A stretch of DNA of 64,000 bases from JAIRMO01 sp046533115 (GTDB taxonomy: Bacteria; Spirochaetota; Spirochaetia; Treponematales; Breznakiellaceae), in NCBI RefSeq assembly GCF_046533115.1, contig NZ_JAJQRC010000011.1:16789-80788 (forward strand), given 5' to 3'. Made by a program: the position numbers and the translations under genes. The notes under the pieces are model-generated. The model was not told the origin of the DNA. It saw only the letters and a program-made list of their open reading frames with translations, and ran no database searches. Positions 1 to 10,134 of the stretch are shown here, one piece after another (position 1 is the first letter of the stretch; every line of letters starts with the position of its first letter).

Positions 1-332
1 CCAGATTCCGCCAGTCCTTTGAAAGCGCCTGGAAAGACTTTGAGGTGATAGCCTCCAATACGGTCGCCGTCATTGTGCCCTTTGAGAAGGGCTGGGAAAT
101 TATCACTGAACTCTATGCCGGTCCTGACCAGAAACGGATGGAAATTTTGCTTCGGGAAGCTCAGCAGTATTCGGTTGATATTTATCATGATGGCCTGGGA
201 GATTTGCTGGAAGCCGGGGCGGTCAGGCGGATAGGTACGGAGGACGAAATTTACGTGGTGGAACGGGAACATTACGATGAGTATATTGGGTTAAGCCGTG
301 ACGCCGGCAGATTAACCATGCTGGATGTTTAA
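1..332 (+). CDS. cas3: Cas3 helicase-nuclease, C-terminal fragment
   Basis: The reading frame is open from the left edge (frame starting at base 3) to a TAA at 330-332, so this is the last ~109 residues of a longer protein. The fragment begins FRQSFESAWKDFEVIA and continues with IVPFEKGWEIITEL. This resembles the C-terminal accessory domain of type I-C Cas3, which in complete form degrades target DNA after Cascade recruitment. The GTG at 45 is an internal valine codon, not a start. cas5c follows 17 bp downstream, the usual type I-C order, which supports the assignment. The helicase and HD motifs lie outside the window, so activity cannot be judged. Confidence 0.85.
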   Translation, partial: RFRQSFESAWKDFEVIASNTVAVIVPFEKGWEIITELYAGPDQKRMEILLREAQQYSVDIYHDGLGDLLEAGAVRRIGTEDEIYVVEREHYDEYIGLSRDAGRLTMLDV

Positions 333-349
333 CTAGGGAGGTATGAGGG

Positions 350-1048
350 ATGGACAATATCGTAGAATTTAAGCTTGAAGGAAAGTATGCGCTTTTTACC
401 GATCCGGTTACCAAGATCGGCGGGGAAAAAAGCACCTATCATTTCCCAACCTATCAGGCCATCAAGGGAATTACCGAATCTGTTTATTGGAAGCCAACGA
501 TTTCCTGGGTAATCGATAAGATTCGTGTTATGAAGAAAATTCAGACCGAATCAAAAAATGTAAAGCCCCTGCAAATGGACGGTCAATACGGTACAAACCG
601 CCACGATCTTTCGATATACACCTACCTGCGTGATGTGGAGTACCGGGTACAGGCCCACTTTGAATGGAACATGAACCGGCCGGATCTTGCCGGGGATCGA
701 AACGAAGATAAACATTATCAGATTGCTCTCCGCATGATTGAAAAGGGAGGCCGCCGGGATATTTTCCTCGGTTCCCGGGAATGTCAGGGGTATGTTGGAC
801 CCTGCCGTTTTAGCAGCGAAACTGGTTTTTATGACGGGGAAGCTGAATTGTCATACGGATTGATGTTTCATAGCTTTGAATATCCCTCTGAAAGCGGCGT
901 GGAAAAACTCTATGCCCGGTTCTGGCAGGCTAAAATAACGGGAGGGATTTTGAGCTTTCCCCGGCCTGAGGCTTGTCCCCATAAACGGGAAATACGGCCC
1001 ATGAGCATGGAAACGGTGGCGGTAAATACGGAAGAGGAGATAGACTAA
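350..1048 (+). CDS. cas5c: Type I-C Cas5c (Cas5d), crRNA-processing Cascade subunit
   Basis: A 232-residue protein of the Cas5d family, which in type I-C systems replaces Cas6: it cuts pre-crRNA inside the repeat and stays on the 5' handle in Cascade. Tyr46 (in ITESVYWKP) and Lys121-His122 (in NEDKHYQIA) sit where the catalytic Tyr46/Lys116/His117 of Bacillus halodurans Cas5d lie; this match is from memory of that enzyme. A strong Shine-Dalgarno (GGGAGG) precedes the ATG. The stop overlaps the next start by one base (TAATG), so it is translationally coupled to cas8c. Confidence 0.93.
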   Translation: MDNIVEFKLEGKYALFTDPVTKIGGEKSTYHFPTYQAIKGITESVYWKPTISWVIDKIRVMKKIQTESKNVKPLQMDGQYGTNRHDLSIYTYLRDVEYRVQAHFEWNMNRPDLAGDRNEDKHYQIALRMIEKGGRRDIFLGSRECQGYVGPCRFSSETGFYDGEAELSYGLMFHSFEYPSESGVEKLYARFWQAKITGGILSFPRPEACPHKREIRPMSMETVAVNTEEEID

Positions 1049-2901
1049 TGGGATGGTTAACTGAACTAAGTACGGTATATGATGCGGTAAATAAGGGCCC
1101 TTCAAAAGATAATAAGCCCCTGCCCCTGTACCACATTGAAAACAACGCCCCCTTGACCGTTATCCTTGACGGACAGGGTAAATTCCGGAACGCCACACTG
1201 CTTGGAACAAACAAAGAGGAACGAGCGGATTGGCAGACCTGTATGCCCTGTACGGAAACAAGCGCTTCCCGGACAAGCGGAGTTGACGCCTATCCCCTCT
1301 GTGATAAGCTGGAGTATGTCGCAGGGGATTATGAAAAATACGCCTCCGGGAAAAAACTGAAGGAAAAAAATTCGGCGTACCTGTCGCTTTTGAAGGATTG
1401 GGCGGAATCCGAATATTCAGATGAAAAAATCAAGGCGGTGTATTCCTATGTAAAAAAAGGCGTTCTCGTAAAGGACCTTTTGCATGCAAAGATACCGGAA
1501 ATAAAAGACGCCTCCGACATTGAGGCATACAACGGGTTTATCCGTTGGGCCGTGGAGATTCCTGGTGAAAAAGAAAATCGGACCTGGAAGGATACGAAAA
1601 TTCAGCGTCTGTGGATTCAGTATTACAAGCATCGTTATTTAAATAAATCGGGTTTTTGCTATGTTTCGGGGAAAAACACGCCGATTGCTGTTTTACATCC
1701 CGCGAAGATACGAAACGCAGGGGACAGCGCAAAAATAATTTCATCCAATGATAAGGCGAATTATACTTTCCGGGGACGGTTTGAGGAAGCGGATCAAGCC
1801 TGCCAGATAGGAATGGAAATATCAACAAAGGCCCATAACGCCCTCCGCTGGCTTATCGCAAAACAGGGGACTCCTATTGGGAATGGTTTAACCGTGGTTT
1901 GCTGGTGTTCCGCTCCTCAAATAAAACCGGAGATCATGAAAAGCACACAGGAAATTCCCGGAGATGACGACGAAGATGAAGACGTATATTCCACGCGGGA
2001 GACTCTTGCCCGTAAGATAAACAAGCGGCTGCGAGGTTATTACAACGATCTAAAAACAACGGATAAAATTATCATCATGGGCCTGAATGCCGCGACCCCC
2101 GGACGTATGTCCATATTGCTTTACCGGGAATTTTCAAAAACCGATTTTTTCGAAGCCCAGGAATACTGGCATGAGCATCTCGCCTGGTTTTATAGTTACT
2201 GGGACAAAAACACTGAAAAAACCGCTCATGCAATTTCGGCTCCTTCTCCGATTGAGATTGCGAAGGCCGCTTATGGGGAGCATTTAAATGACCATGTTAA
2301 AACCATGGCGATTCAGCGTATTCTGCCCTGTATTCTTTATAAAACGCCTATTCCGCAGGATATAGAACAGTTATGTATCGGCCGGGCGTCAAGATTAGGG
2401 GCACTGAAGGAAAGTGAGAAGGCAAAGACTTTGGAGACCGCTTGTGCGGTATTCAAATATAACGCATATACTCGAAACAAGGAGGACTATAACGTGGGAT
2501 TAGAAGAAGACAGAACAGACCGGGATTATCTTTACGGAAGGCTTTTGGCAGTTGCGGATAGGGTTGAATCACGAGTTCTTTATAAGAGAAAGGAAGAACG
2601 GGAAACGAATGCAGTAAGATATATGCAGAGGTTTTCTAAATATCCTTGTTCAACGTGGAAAATTCTTTATGTTGACAAACTTCGGCCTTATTTTTCATAT
2701 TTGCCTAAAAAAAGCCGTGATTGGTACAAGGCGCTGATTCAGGAAATAGAGTTTTTATTTAACCATGATGATTATGTTTCTGATAAAGCGCTTTCCGGAG
2801 AATTTTTGCTTGGCTATCATTGTCAGCAAAAAGCATTTTGGGAAGGCGTGGCAAAATCAAAAGCCCAGAAGCAACCGGAACCTACTGAAGAAGATGATTG
2901 A
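1048..2901 (+). CDS. cas8c: Type I-C Cascade large subunit Cas8c (Csd1)
   Basis: A 617-residue protein of the Cas8c/Csd1 family, the Cascade subunit that reads the PAM and positions the non-target strand. Length and place between cas5c and cas7c are typical. An acidic linker near residues 306-315 (PGDDDEDEDV) precedes the C-terminal half. The last ~135 residues are charged and predicted helical, and carry their own ribosome binding site and GTG (see the Cas11c entry), as described for other type I-C systems. The start is fixed by the TAATG overlap with cas5c. Confidence 0.93.
   Translation: MGWLTELSTVYDAVNKGPSKDNKPLPLYHIENNAPLTVILDGQGKFRNATLLGTNKEERADWQTCMPCTETSASRTSGVDAYPLCDKLEYVAGDYEKYASGKKLKEKNSAYLSLLKDWAESEYSDEKIKAVYSYVKKGVLVKDLLHAKIPEIKDASDIEAYNGFIRWAVEIPGEKENRTWKDTKIQRLWIQYYKHRYLNKSGFCYVSGKNTPIAVLHPAKIRNAGDSAKIISSNDKANYTFRGRFEEADQACQIGMEISTKAHNALRWLIAKQGTPIGNGLTVVCWCSAPQIKPEIMKSTQEIPGDDDEDEDVYSTRETLARKINKRLRGYYNDLKTTDKIIIMGLNAATPGRMSILLYREFSKTDFFEAQEYWHEHLAWFYSYWDKNTEKTAHAISAPSPIEIAKAAYGEHLNDHVKTMAIQRILPCILYKTPIPQDIEQLCIGRASRLGALKESEKAKTLETACAVFKYNAYTRNKEDYNVGLEEDRTDRDYLYGRLLAVADRVESRVLYKRKEERETNAVRYMQRFSKYPCSTWKILYVDKLRPYFSYLPKKSRDWYKALIQEIEFLFNHDDYVSDKALSGEFLLGYHCQQKAFWEGVAKSKAQKQPEPTEEDD
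2494..2901 (+). CDS. cas11c: Cas11c small subunit made by internal initiation in cas8c
   Basis: Inside cas8c, in the same frame (codon 483), a near-perfect Shine-Dalgarno AAGGAGG (2479-2485) lies 8 bases before a GTG at 2494. Initiation there would give a 135-residue protein starting at GLEEDRTDRDYLYGRLL and sharing the Cas8c C-terminus. It is known that type I-C systems make the small subunit Cas11c from an internal start in cas8c. The placement, size and strong internal SD fit that. Seen: the SD, the frame and the start. Inferred: that it is used in vivo. Confidence 0.75.
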   Translation: MGLEEDRTDRDYLYGRLLAVADRVESRVLYKRKEERETNAVRYMQRFSKYPCSTWKILYVDKLRPYFSYLPKKSRDWYKALIQEIEFLFNHDDYVSDKALSGEFLLGYHCQQKAFWEGVAKSKAQKQPEPTEEDD

Positions 2902-2969
2902 TAACATTATTTAATTTATCAATCGAACTAATTCTCTCGATGGAATCGAGAAATTCAAAGGAGTATAAG

Positions 2970-3821
2970 ATGGCGGTATTAAACAAGAAAATTGATTTTG
3001 CGCTGGTGTTCAGCGTAAAAAACGCGAATCCGAATGGCGACCCTTTGAGCGGTAATATGCCCCGGATAACCTTAGACGGCATTGGTGAACTTTCCGATGT
3101 ATGCCTTAAACGAAAAATCAGGGATCGTCTGTTGGAAGCGGGGGAAAATATCTTTGTCCAATCCGATGACAACCGGAAGGATGATTTTAAAACCCTGAAA
3201 GACCGGGCTGAGAATACCTTGAAGGAAGCCATGAAGGATGGAAAAAAACTGAGGGAAAAATCCTGTAAAACCTGGATTGATGTACGTGCCTTTGGACAGG
3301 TCTTTGCCTATAAAGGCGGCGGAAAGGGAGAGGGGGTATCCGTGGGAATCCGGGGTCCGGTAACCATCCAGTCGGCGTTCAGCGTGGACCCGATAGATAT
3401 TACCAGTATTCAGATTACCAAAAGTGTCAGTGGTGAAGGAAGCGGAGAAAAAAAGGCTTCCGATACCATGGGTATGAAACACCGGGTTGATTTTGGCCTC
3501 TATGTAACTTACGGAAGCATGAATCCGCAACTCGCGGAACGGACAGGGTTTTCTTATGAGGACGCACAGAAAATCAAGAACGCATTGTTACACATTTTTG
3601 ATAACGATGCGTCTTCTGCCCGGCCCGAGGGAAGTATGGAGGTAGTGCAGTTGTATTGGTGGGAACATTCGAACAAATCGGGCCAATATTCTTCCGCCAA
3701 GGTTCATCGCAGTTTGGAAATCAAGCCGAAAGGTAAAACGGAGAAACCACAGTCACAAAAAGAGTATGTTATTGCGGCTGCTCCCCTTGACGGCCTCACG
3801 CCGGAAGTTTTGACCTATTAA
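2970..3821 (+). CDS. cas7c: Type I-C Cascade backbone protein Cas7c (Csd2)
   Basis: A 283-residue Cas7/Csd2-family protein that polymerises along the crRNA spacer to form the Cascade backbone. The N-terminus MAVLNKKIDFALVFSVKNANPNGDP carries the family's NANPNGDP signature. An open frame extends back to 2898, but AAAGGAG at 2957-2963 sits 6 bases before the ATG at 2970 and the protein aligns with the family only from there, so I use 2970. The 68-bp gap after cas8c is the largest spacing between the Cascade genes. Confidence 0.92.
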   Translation: MAVLNKKIDFALVFSVKNANPNGDPLSGNMPRITLDGIGELSDVCLKRKIRDRLLEAGENIFVQSDDNRKDDFKTLKDRAENTLKEAMKDGKKLREKSCKTWIDVRAFGQVFAYKGGGKGEGVSVGIRGPVTIQSAFSVDPIDITSIQITKSVSGEGSGEKKASDTMGMKHRVDFGLYVTYGSMNPQLAERTGFSYEDAQKIKNALLHIFDNDASSARPEGSMEVVQLYWWEHSNKSGQYSSAKVHRSLEIKPKGKTEKPQSQKEYVIAAAPLDGLTPEVLTY

Positions 3822-3822
3822 G

Positions 3823-4515
3823 GTGTACTCTGAAGACGATCTAATTCCAGTTTCCTCGTTGCAGCACATTTTGTTTTGTGAGCGCCAGTATGCCCTAATC
3901 TATCTGGAACAAGTGTGGCAGGAGAATCGTTTTACCGCGGAGGGCAAGGTGCTGCATGAACGGGTCCATGTGGAACATCATGAGTCCCGGCGTTCCTTCA
4001 AACAGGAATATGATATGGCAGTGCGGTCCTTGGAATGGGGTCTCATCGGCAAGTGCGATCTGGTGGAAATATGGTATTTAGAAAACAAAAAGGCAAAGAA
4101 AATCTCGCCGGTTGAATTTAAGCGGGGAAGAGAAAAAGAGAGCGATGTAGATCTGGTGCAGCTGTGTGCACAGGTGCTTTGCTTAGAGGAAATGTTTGGG
4201 CTGGCGATTGATCAGGGGCAGTTGTATTATCTGCAGGAGCATCGAAGAAATGATGTTTGCATTGATGAGATACTCCGAAAAAAAACTACTGCCCTGATCG
4301 ATCGGATCAGAACGCTTCGGGAAACCGGGGTAACGCCAGGGGCGGAATATGAAAAACGAAAATGTGATAATTGTTCTCTGGTTGATATGTGTATGCCCAA
4401 AAGTACCGGAACAAAAAACAAACAGGTAAACAGGTTTATGCAAACCCAGCTTCAGATTATGCGAAAAGCCTGTGAAACAGAAAGAATGAATATTGAGGCA
4501 GACAGGGATATCTAA
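3823..4515 (+). CDS. cas4: Cas4 adaptation nuclease
   Basis: A 230-residue Cas4 of the RecB-like nuclease family. It trims prespacers and checks the PAM with Cas1-Cas2 during spacer acquisition. Cys19 plus the C-terminal cluster Cys181, Cys184 and Cys190 (CDNCSLVDMC) would hold the 4Fe-4S centre. His45, Asp79 (GKCDLVEI), and Glu98 with Lys100 (PVEFKRG) form the nuclease core. The start is a GTG immediately after the cas7c stop, with AAGG overlapping that stop, consistent with coupling. Nothing looks broken. Confidence 0.92.
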   Translation: MYSEDDLIPVSSLQHILFCERQYALIYLEQVWQENRFTAEGKVLHERVHVEHHESRRSFKQEYDMAVRSLEWGLIGKCDLVEIWYLENKKAKKISPVEFKRGREKESDVDLVQLCAQVLCLEEMFGLAIDQGQLYYLQEHRRNDVCIDEILRKKTTALIDRIRTLRETGVTPGAEYEKRKCDNCSLVDMCMPKSTGTKNKQVNRFMQTQLQIMRKACETERMNIEADRDI

Positions 4516-4545
4516 AATATCGACTGATAAGCAGGAGAAATTTGA

Positions 4546-5577
4546 ATGAGGAAGCTGCTTAATACCCTTTATGTGAGTTCCCAAGGCGCTTATCTTCATC
4601 GGGAGGGAGAGACGGTGGTAGTAGAAAAAGAGAAGCAGCGGGTTTTACAGCTTCCTATTCATACTATCGGTAGTATCGTTTGTTTTGGTAATGTGCTGTG
4701 TTCTCCTTTTTTATTGGGGTTCTGCGCCGAACGGGATGTAGCGGTTTCATTTTTGAGTGAACATGGCCATTTTCTCGCATCGGTGTGGGGGCCTGTCAGC
4801 GGAAATGTTCTTCTGCGGCGGCAGCAATACCGGATGGCCGATGATGAGGAAGCAACTCGGCTGATCGCAGCAAACGTGGTGAGCGGAAAACTGGCAAATT
4901 GTCGCATTGTGATGAACCGGACTATCCGTGATCATGCCGCCAAGGTTGATGTGGAAGCCCTGAAAAACGCGTCTGAAAAACTCGACCGGATTGTGGATCG
5001 TATTGCAAAAGCGTCCGGTGCCGATGAAGTCCGGGGATTTGAAGGGCAGGCAGCGGCGGAATACTTTCGGGTATTTAACCATCTTATTCTTGATCAGAAA
5101 AATGATTTTGTTTTCACCGAACGAAACCGGCGTCCTCCTCTGGACGAAGTGAATGCGCTTCTTTCTTTTGTGTATACCCTGTTGGCTCATGATGTGCGTT
5201 CGGCTTTGGAAACTGTTGGGCTTGATCCGGCGGTTGGCTTTCTTCACCGGGACAGGCCGGGGCGTCCGGGTCTGGCATTGGATATGATGGAAGAGTTCCG
5301 CCCGGTCATCGCGGATCGCCTGGTACTTTCACTGATTAACCGGCGGCAGCTAAGCAAAAAGGGATTTTCCAAAGCGGCGAATGGAGCGGTAACCATGGAC
5401 AGCGACACCAGAAAAACAGTACTTACCGAATATCAGAACCGCAAACAGGATGAGGTATATCATCCCTATATTGAAGAGACGGTTCCTATCGGCCTTCTGT
5501 TTTTTGTTCAGTCAAATTTGATGGCCCGGCATATACGGGGTGATATTGACGGATATCCGCCTTTCTTTTGGAGGTAA
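4546..5577 (+). CDS. cas1: Cas1 spacer integrase
   Basis: A 343-residue Cas1, the metal-dependent integrase that inserts prespacers at the leader end of the array. Likely metal ligands are Glu166 (GFEGQAA), His234 (VGFLHRDRPG) and the acidic residues around 246-250 (DMMEEF). Length is normal for the type I-C family. The ATG has AGGAG at 4533-4537. It sits 6 bp before cas2, as expected for the Cas1-Cas2 complex. Confidence 0.95.
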   Translation: MRKLLNTLYVSSQGAYLHREGETVVVEKEKQRVLQLPIHTIGSIVCFGNVLCSPFLLGFCAERDVAVSFLSEHGHFLASVWGPVSGNVLLRRQQYRMADDEEATRLIAANVVSGKLANCRIVMNRTIRDHAAKVDVEALKNASEKLDRIVDRIAKASGADEVRGFEGQAAAEYFRVFNHLILDQKNDFVFTERNRRPPLDEVNALLSFVYTLLAHDVRSALETVGLDPAVGFLHRDRPGRPGLALDMMEEFRPVIADRLVLSLINRRQLSKKGFSKAANGAVTMDSDTRKTVLTEYQNRKQDEVYHPYIEETVPIGLLFFVQSNLMARHIRGDIDGYPPFFWR

Positions 5578-5583
5578 CAGGCT

Positions 5584-5874
5584 ATGATGGTTTTGGTAAG
5601 TTACGATGTGATGGTAACCAGCCCCGGCGGTTCGGGACGGCTGAGGAAGGTTGCCAAGGCATGCACAAATTACGGGCAACGGGTCCAATATTCGGTATTT
5701 GAATGTGTTGTTGAGCCAGCCCAGTGGGTTCATTTGAAGAATACGCTTGAAAAAATAATAGATGATAAAAAGGATAGTCTGCGCTACTATTATCTAGGCG
5801 CAAATTACAAGAGACGTGTGGAACACGTGGGTGCAAAGCCGTCTTACGATGTGGACGCTCCTTTGATTGTCTAA
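5584..5874 (+). CDS. cas2: Cas2, adaptation complex scaffold
   Basis: A 96-residue Cas2 with the N-terminal strand MMVLVSYDVM (Asp8 is the family's conserved acidic residue), forming the dimeric core of the Cas1-Cas2 integrase. Two adjacent ATG codons (5584 and 5587) could both serve as start. It is the last cas gene; the array leader follows directly. Confidence 0.95.
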   Translation: MMVLVSYDVMVTSPGGSGRLRKVAKACTNYGQRVQYSVFECVVEPAQWVHLKNTLEKIIDDKKDSLRYYYLGANYKRRVEHVGAKPSYDVDAPLIV

Positions 5875-6092
5875 ATTCTCCCCAAAACACCCGATCCTAG
5901 AGTATATACCGGTACATGCGAACTCCAAAGACACAGAAAACCCCGGGATGTTCGCACGAAGCGTAATTCCTTATAGGATAGATATTTGACAAACTAGGGA
6001 AGGAGAATTTTATTATTATCACACGAATTATTTGGCCGTTCGCGGAAACGGGGCTCTAAGTTGTTGTAATACAAAGAAATAATGTAGTGTGC
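5875..6092 (+). promoter_or_regulatory. CRISPR leader
   Basis: 218 bp between the cas2 stop and the first repeat, AT-rich towards the array. A -35-like TTGACA lies at 5986-5991, followed by the T/A-rich stretch TTTATTATTAT (6009-6019) that could supply a -10, pointing into the array. An inverted repeat GCGAAC / GTTCGC (5919-5924 and 5950-5955) lies nearer cas2. Leader position beside cas1-cas2, and intact repeats at this end against degenerate ones at the other, fix the array's polarity. Confidence 0.8.
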
Positions 6093-9000
6093 GTCGCACC
6101 CCGTGCGGGTGCGTGGATTGAAACATTCCCCTATACCACGAGGGTGCCGAAATTATGGGAGGTCGCACCCCGTGCGGGTGCGTGGATTGAAACACTTTCC
6201 CCGTCGACGACGGTGACGCTGGACTCCGCGTCGCACCCCGTGCGGGTGCGTGGATTGAAACCAAAGGCATCGGTGATGGTGGTATCGTTCACCGTGGGTC
6301 GCACCCCGTGCGGGTGCGTGGATTGAAACCGTCCATACCGGCTCTAATTCTAAATTTGCCATGTTGTCGCACCCCGTGCGGGTGCGTGGATTGAAACTAA
6401 GCATGGCCGCGGCATACAGAGAAAGATTGCCGTGTCGCACCCCGTGCGGGTGCGTGGATTGAAACGTGATAAATCAAAAAGATTCTCGAAAGAATTTGAG
6501 TCGCACCCCGTGCGGGTGCGTGGATTGAAACATACCTCGTAATACTTTTTATACCGAGTCCAGATAGTCGCACCCCGTGCGGGTGCGTGGATTGAAACAT
6601 CCTTTACCTTATCAGAGTATTGCCATATTGGAAGTCGCACCCCGTGCGGGTGCGTGGATTGAAACCATGCCAGATAGTAAGCCGTCCAGCCATCAAAAGA
6701 GTCGCACCCCGTGCGGGTGCGTGGATTGAAACCTACCGGTTCTCCAAGATAATATTCAATTATCATATTGTCGCACCCCGTGCGGGTGCGTGGATTGAAA
6801 CTTGAGATAAATGGCAACCTCCTCCTTATCGGGCGGGTCGCACCCCGTGCGGGTGCGTGGATTGAAACCGGTAAAGCGCAAAGTAACGGTATGGAACGTC
6901 GGGTCGCACCCCGTGCGGGTGCGTGGATTGAAACTTTATTTTTACCCACGAGGGGAGTTGTGAATAGTCGTCGCACCCCGTGCGGGTGCGTGGATTGAAA
7001 CATTACACAGACCCCGCTGACTTTATACGCAAAACGTCGCACCCCGTGCGGGTGCGTGGATTGAAACTGCAACACTTCGTCTAATATTTTTACGTCGGAC
7101 ATGTCGCACCCCGTGCGGGTGCGTGGATTGAAACCTACCTTGGTGGAAAAAATCGAAGTGCTGTATCCCAGGTCGCACCCCGTGCGGGTGCGTGGATTGA
7201 AACACGATCTATCGAAAACAAATATGATGAAATCTGGAGGTCGCACCCCGTGCGGGTGCGTGGATTGAAACGAGTAATCGGCCCAGCTTTTCAAACGAAA
7301 GTCAGGAGTCGCACCCCGTGCGGGTGCGTGGATTGAAACGTCTTATCCCGCAAATGTCGAATTACGCCTTGGGCCTGTCGCACCCCGTGCGGGTGCGTGG
7401 ATTGAAACACATTCCCCAGGGGATTTACAAAATTGAGAACATCGTCGCACCCCGTGCGGGTGCGTGGATTGAAACATAACAACATTATCGTGATCATCAA
7501 CAAGCCGTACGTCGCACCCCGTGCGGGTGCGTGGATTGAAACGATAGTCATGTCGTTATATTCTGCTGGGTATTGCGCGTCGCACCCCGTGCGGGTGCGT
7601 GGATTGAAACACCATTGGCAAGTGTATCTCCGCTGCCTGATACAAGTCGCACCCCGTGCGGGTGCGTGGATTGAAACCGGTGAACATTGCAAGACTAAAA
7701 GTCCTTATGGCTGGTCGCACCCCGTGCGGGTGCGTGGATTGAAACGGATCCGTTCGGGAGGCGGCTTACTACTACTTGGTGTCGCACCCCGTGCGGGTGC
7801 GTGGATTGAAACTTTGCCTCTATGTAACTCATAGGCCGCCATAAACGTCGCACCCCGTGCGGGTGCGTGGATTGAAACTTTTGTTATGTTGCCAGTGACA
7901 TCAGTACCAACGTGTCGCACCCCGTGCGGGTGCGTGGATTGAAACACTTATACCGACAGGGCATCCGGGGAATCGGACTCGTCGCACCCCGTGCGGGTTC
8001 GTGGATTGAAACTTTTGATTGCCGTGGCCACCCTGTGGATGATCGGGTCGCACCCCGTGCGGGTGCGTGGATTGAAACTCCACCGTTGAATTATACCATT
8101 CGGCCTCACCGGGATGTCGCACCCCGTGCGGGTGCGTGGATTGAAACTCTCCGAAGTCGAGAAGGGGCTCGGCGGTTATCAGTCGCACCCCGTGCGGGTG
8201 CGTGGATTGAAACATGAGTTGGCTGGGAGGGAAAACCTCTGGCCTTGTGTCGCACCCCGTGCGGGTGCGTGGATTGAAACAAGTACGGCCATGATATTAA
8301 CGATTACCGGCGTGCGTCGCACCCCGTGCGGGTGCGTGGATTGAAACTCACATGGAGGTGGAAGAATCAGCGAACGTTGAGGGTCGCACCCCGTGCGGGT
8401 GCGTGGATTGAAACAGTAATGTCGAGGTGTCGAACAACTCAAGTCATACGTCGCACCCCGTGCGGGTGCGTGGATTGAAACTTCCTCGATTTCGGCCATT
8501 TTTAACATGGTAAAGGGTCGCACCCCGTGCGGGTGCGTGGATTGAAACCATTTCGGCAAGTTACGATAGTTGACATAATCCCCAGTCGCACCCCGTGCGG
8601 GTGCGTGGATTGAAACCCGTTTTTTGTCAATATATTAGTTATAAATGCCCGAGTCGCACCCCGTGCGGGTGCGTGGATTGAAACTCTTCTCGGTGAGGTG
8701 CCATCCAATGGCGAAAAGTGTCGCACCCCGTGCGGGTGCGTGGATTGAAACGTAGAATTTGACTTGCATGAACGGGGAAAAATACGGTCGCACCCCGTGC
8801 GGGTGCGTGGATTGAAACTTCCCGCCGGTGACTCCAAGGGCAGAGAAATTAATGTCGCACCCCGTGCGGGTGCGTGGATTGAAACAATATATTGACAAAT
8901 TAAATTAAAGAATATATTCGTCGCACCCCGTGCGGGTGCGTGGATTGAAACTTAGCTGATGCTATTATTTCCAATTCGTATGAGATGGTCGCACCCCGTG

Positions 9001-10030
9001 CGGGTGCGTGGATTGAAACCTTTTATGGTATTCCATACGTTGCCGGCATTGTCTTGTCGCACCCCGTGCGGGTGCGTGGATTGAAACTGGTACACCTTGC
9101 CTATCGTATTGAGGTACTCCCGGGTCGCACCCCGTGCGGGTGCGTGGATTGAAACATAGGGAGATAGAATATGAAAATTAAGGATTTAACCGTCGCACCC
9201 CGTGCGGGTGCGTGGATTGAAACTTTATTTATTAATAGCTAGCTTAACATGACAGTGAAGTCGCACCCCGTGCGGGTGCGTGGATTGAAACATTTCAAGG
9301 TATGGTTCATTGTCATACTTACTATATTGTCGCACCCCGTGCGGGTGCGTGGATTGAAACCCGCTGCGGGACGCCAGGTATTCCAGGTTAAGCCCCGTCG
9401 CACCCCGTGCGGGTGCGTGGATTGAAACCGGGTATGCCTATACGGTAAACGATGCCGATTCCCGTCGCACCCCGTGCGGGTGCGTGGATTGAAACTTGAC
9501 CTACTGGAGGCAATAAAAGAGCAACTTTGTCGCACCCCGTGCGGGTGCGTGGATTGAAACAAGCTATAGTGATGATGATAAGATACTTGTGGTAGTCGCA
9601 CCCCGTGCGGGTGCGTGGATTGAAACATCTCAAACCTGCCGAGGCATGTTTACATCGGAATGTCGCACCCCGTGCGGGTGCGTGGATTGAAACACCTTGA
9701 AATTGCTCCGCGCCACATTATTGGCTGCGTCGCACCCCGTGCGGGTGCGTGGATTGAAACTTGTTAAACATGCTGGTTATCTCAGCATAACTACGGTCGC
9801 ACCCCGTGCGGGTGCGTGGATTGAAACGTGTCCAAGTTGATGACAAGATTCAGCAAGCTTCGGGTCGCACCCCGTGCGGGTGCGTGGATTGAAACTTGAT
9901 ATTAAGCGGGTGTCTCAATATGACATTGGTAGTCGCACCCCGTGCGGGTGCGTGGATTGAAACTTGTCGAAACTCAACCGCACTTAATTCCTGGATACGT
10001 CGCACCCCGTGCGGGTGCGTGGATTGAAAC

Positions 10031-10134
10031 CTTTCCGGCCTCAGGCGTTCAGAGATTTTTGCCCTCGTCGCACCCCGTGCGGGTGCGTGGATTGAAACCT
10101 TTCCGGCCTCAGGCGTTCAGAGATTTTTGCCCTC
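10031..10134 (+). repeat. Duplicated CRISPR spacer with its repeat
   Basis: The 36-bp spacers at 10031-10066 and 10099-10134 are identical (both start CTTTCCGGCCTCAGG and end TTTGCCCTC) and flank repeat 60 (10067-10098). A 68-bp spacer-repeat unit has therefore been duplicated in tandem, more likely by slippage or recombination between repeats than by two independent acquisitions. Confidence 0.95.
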
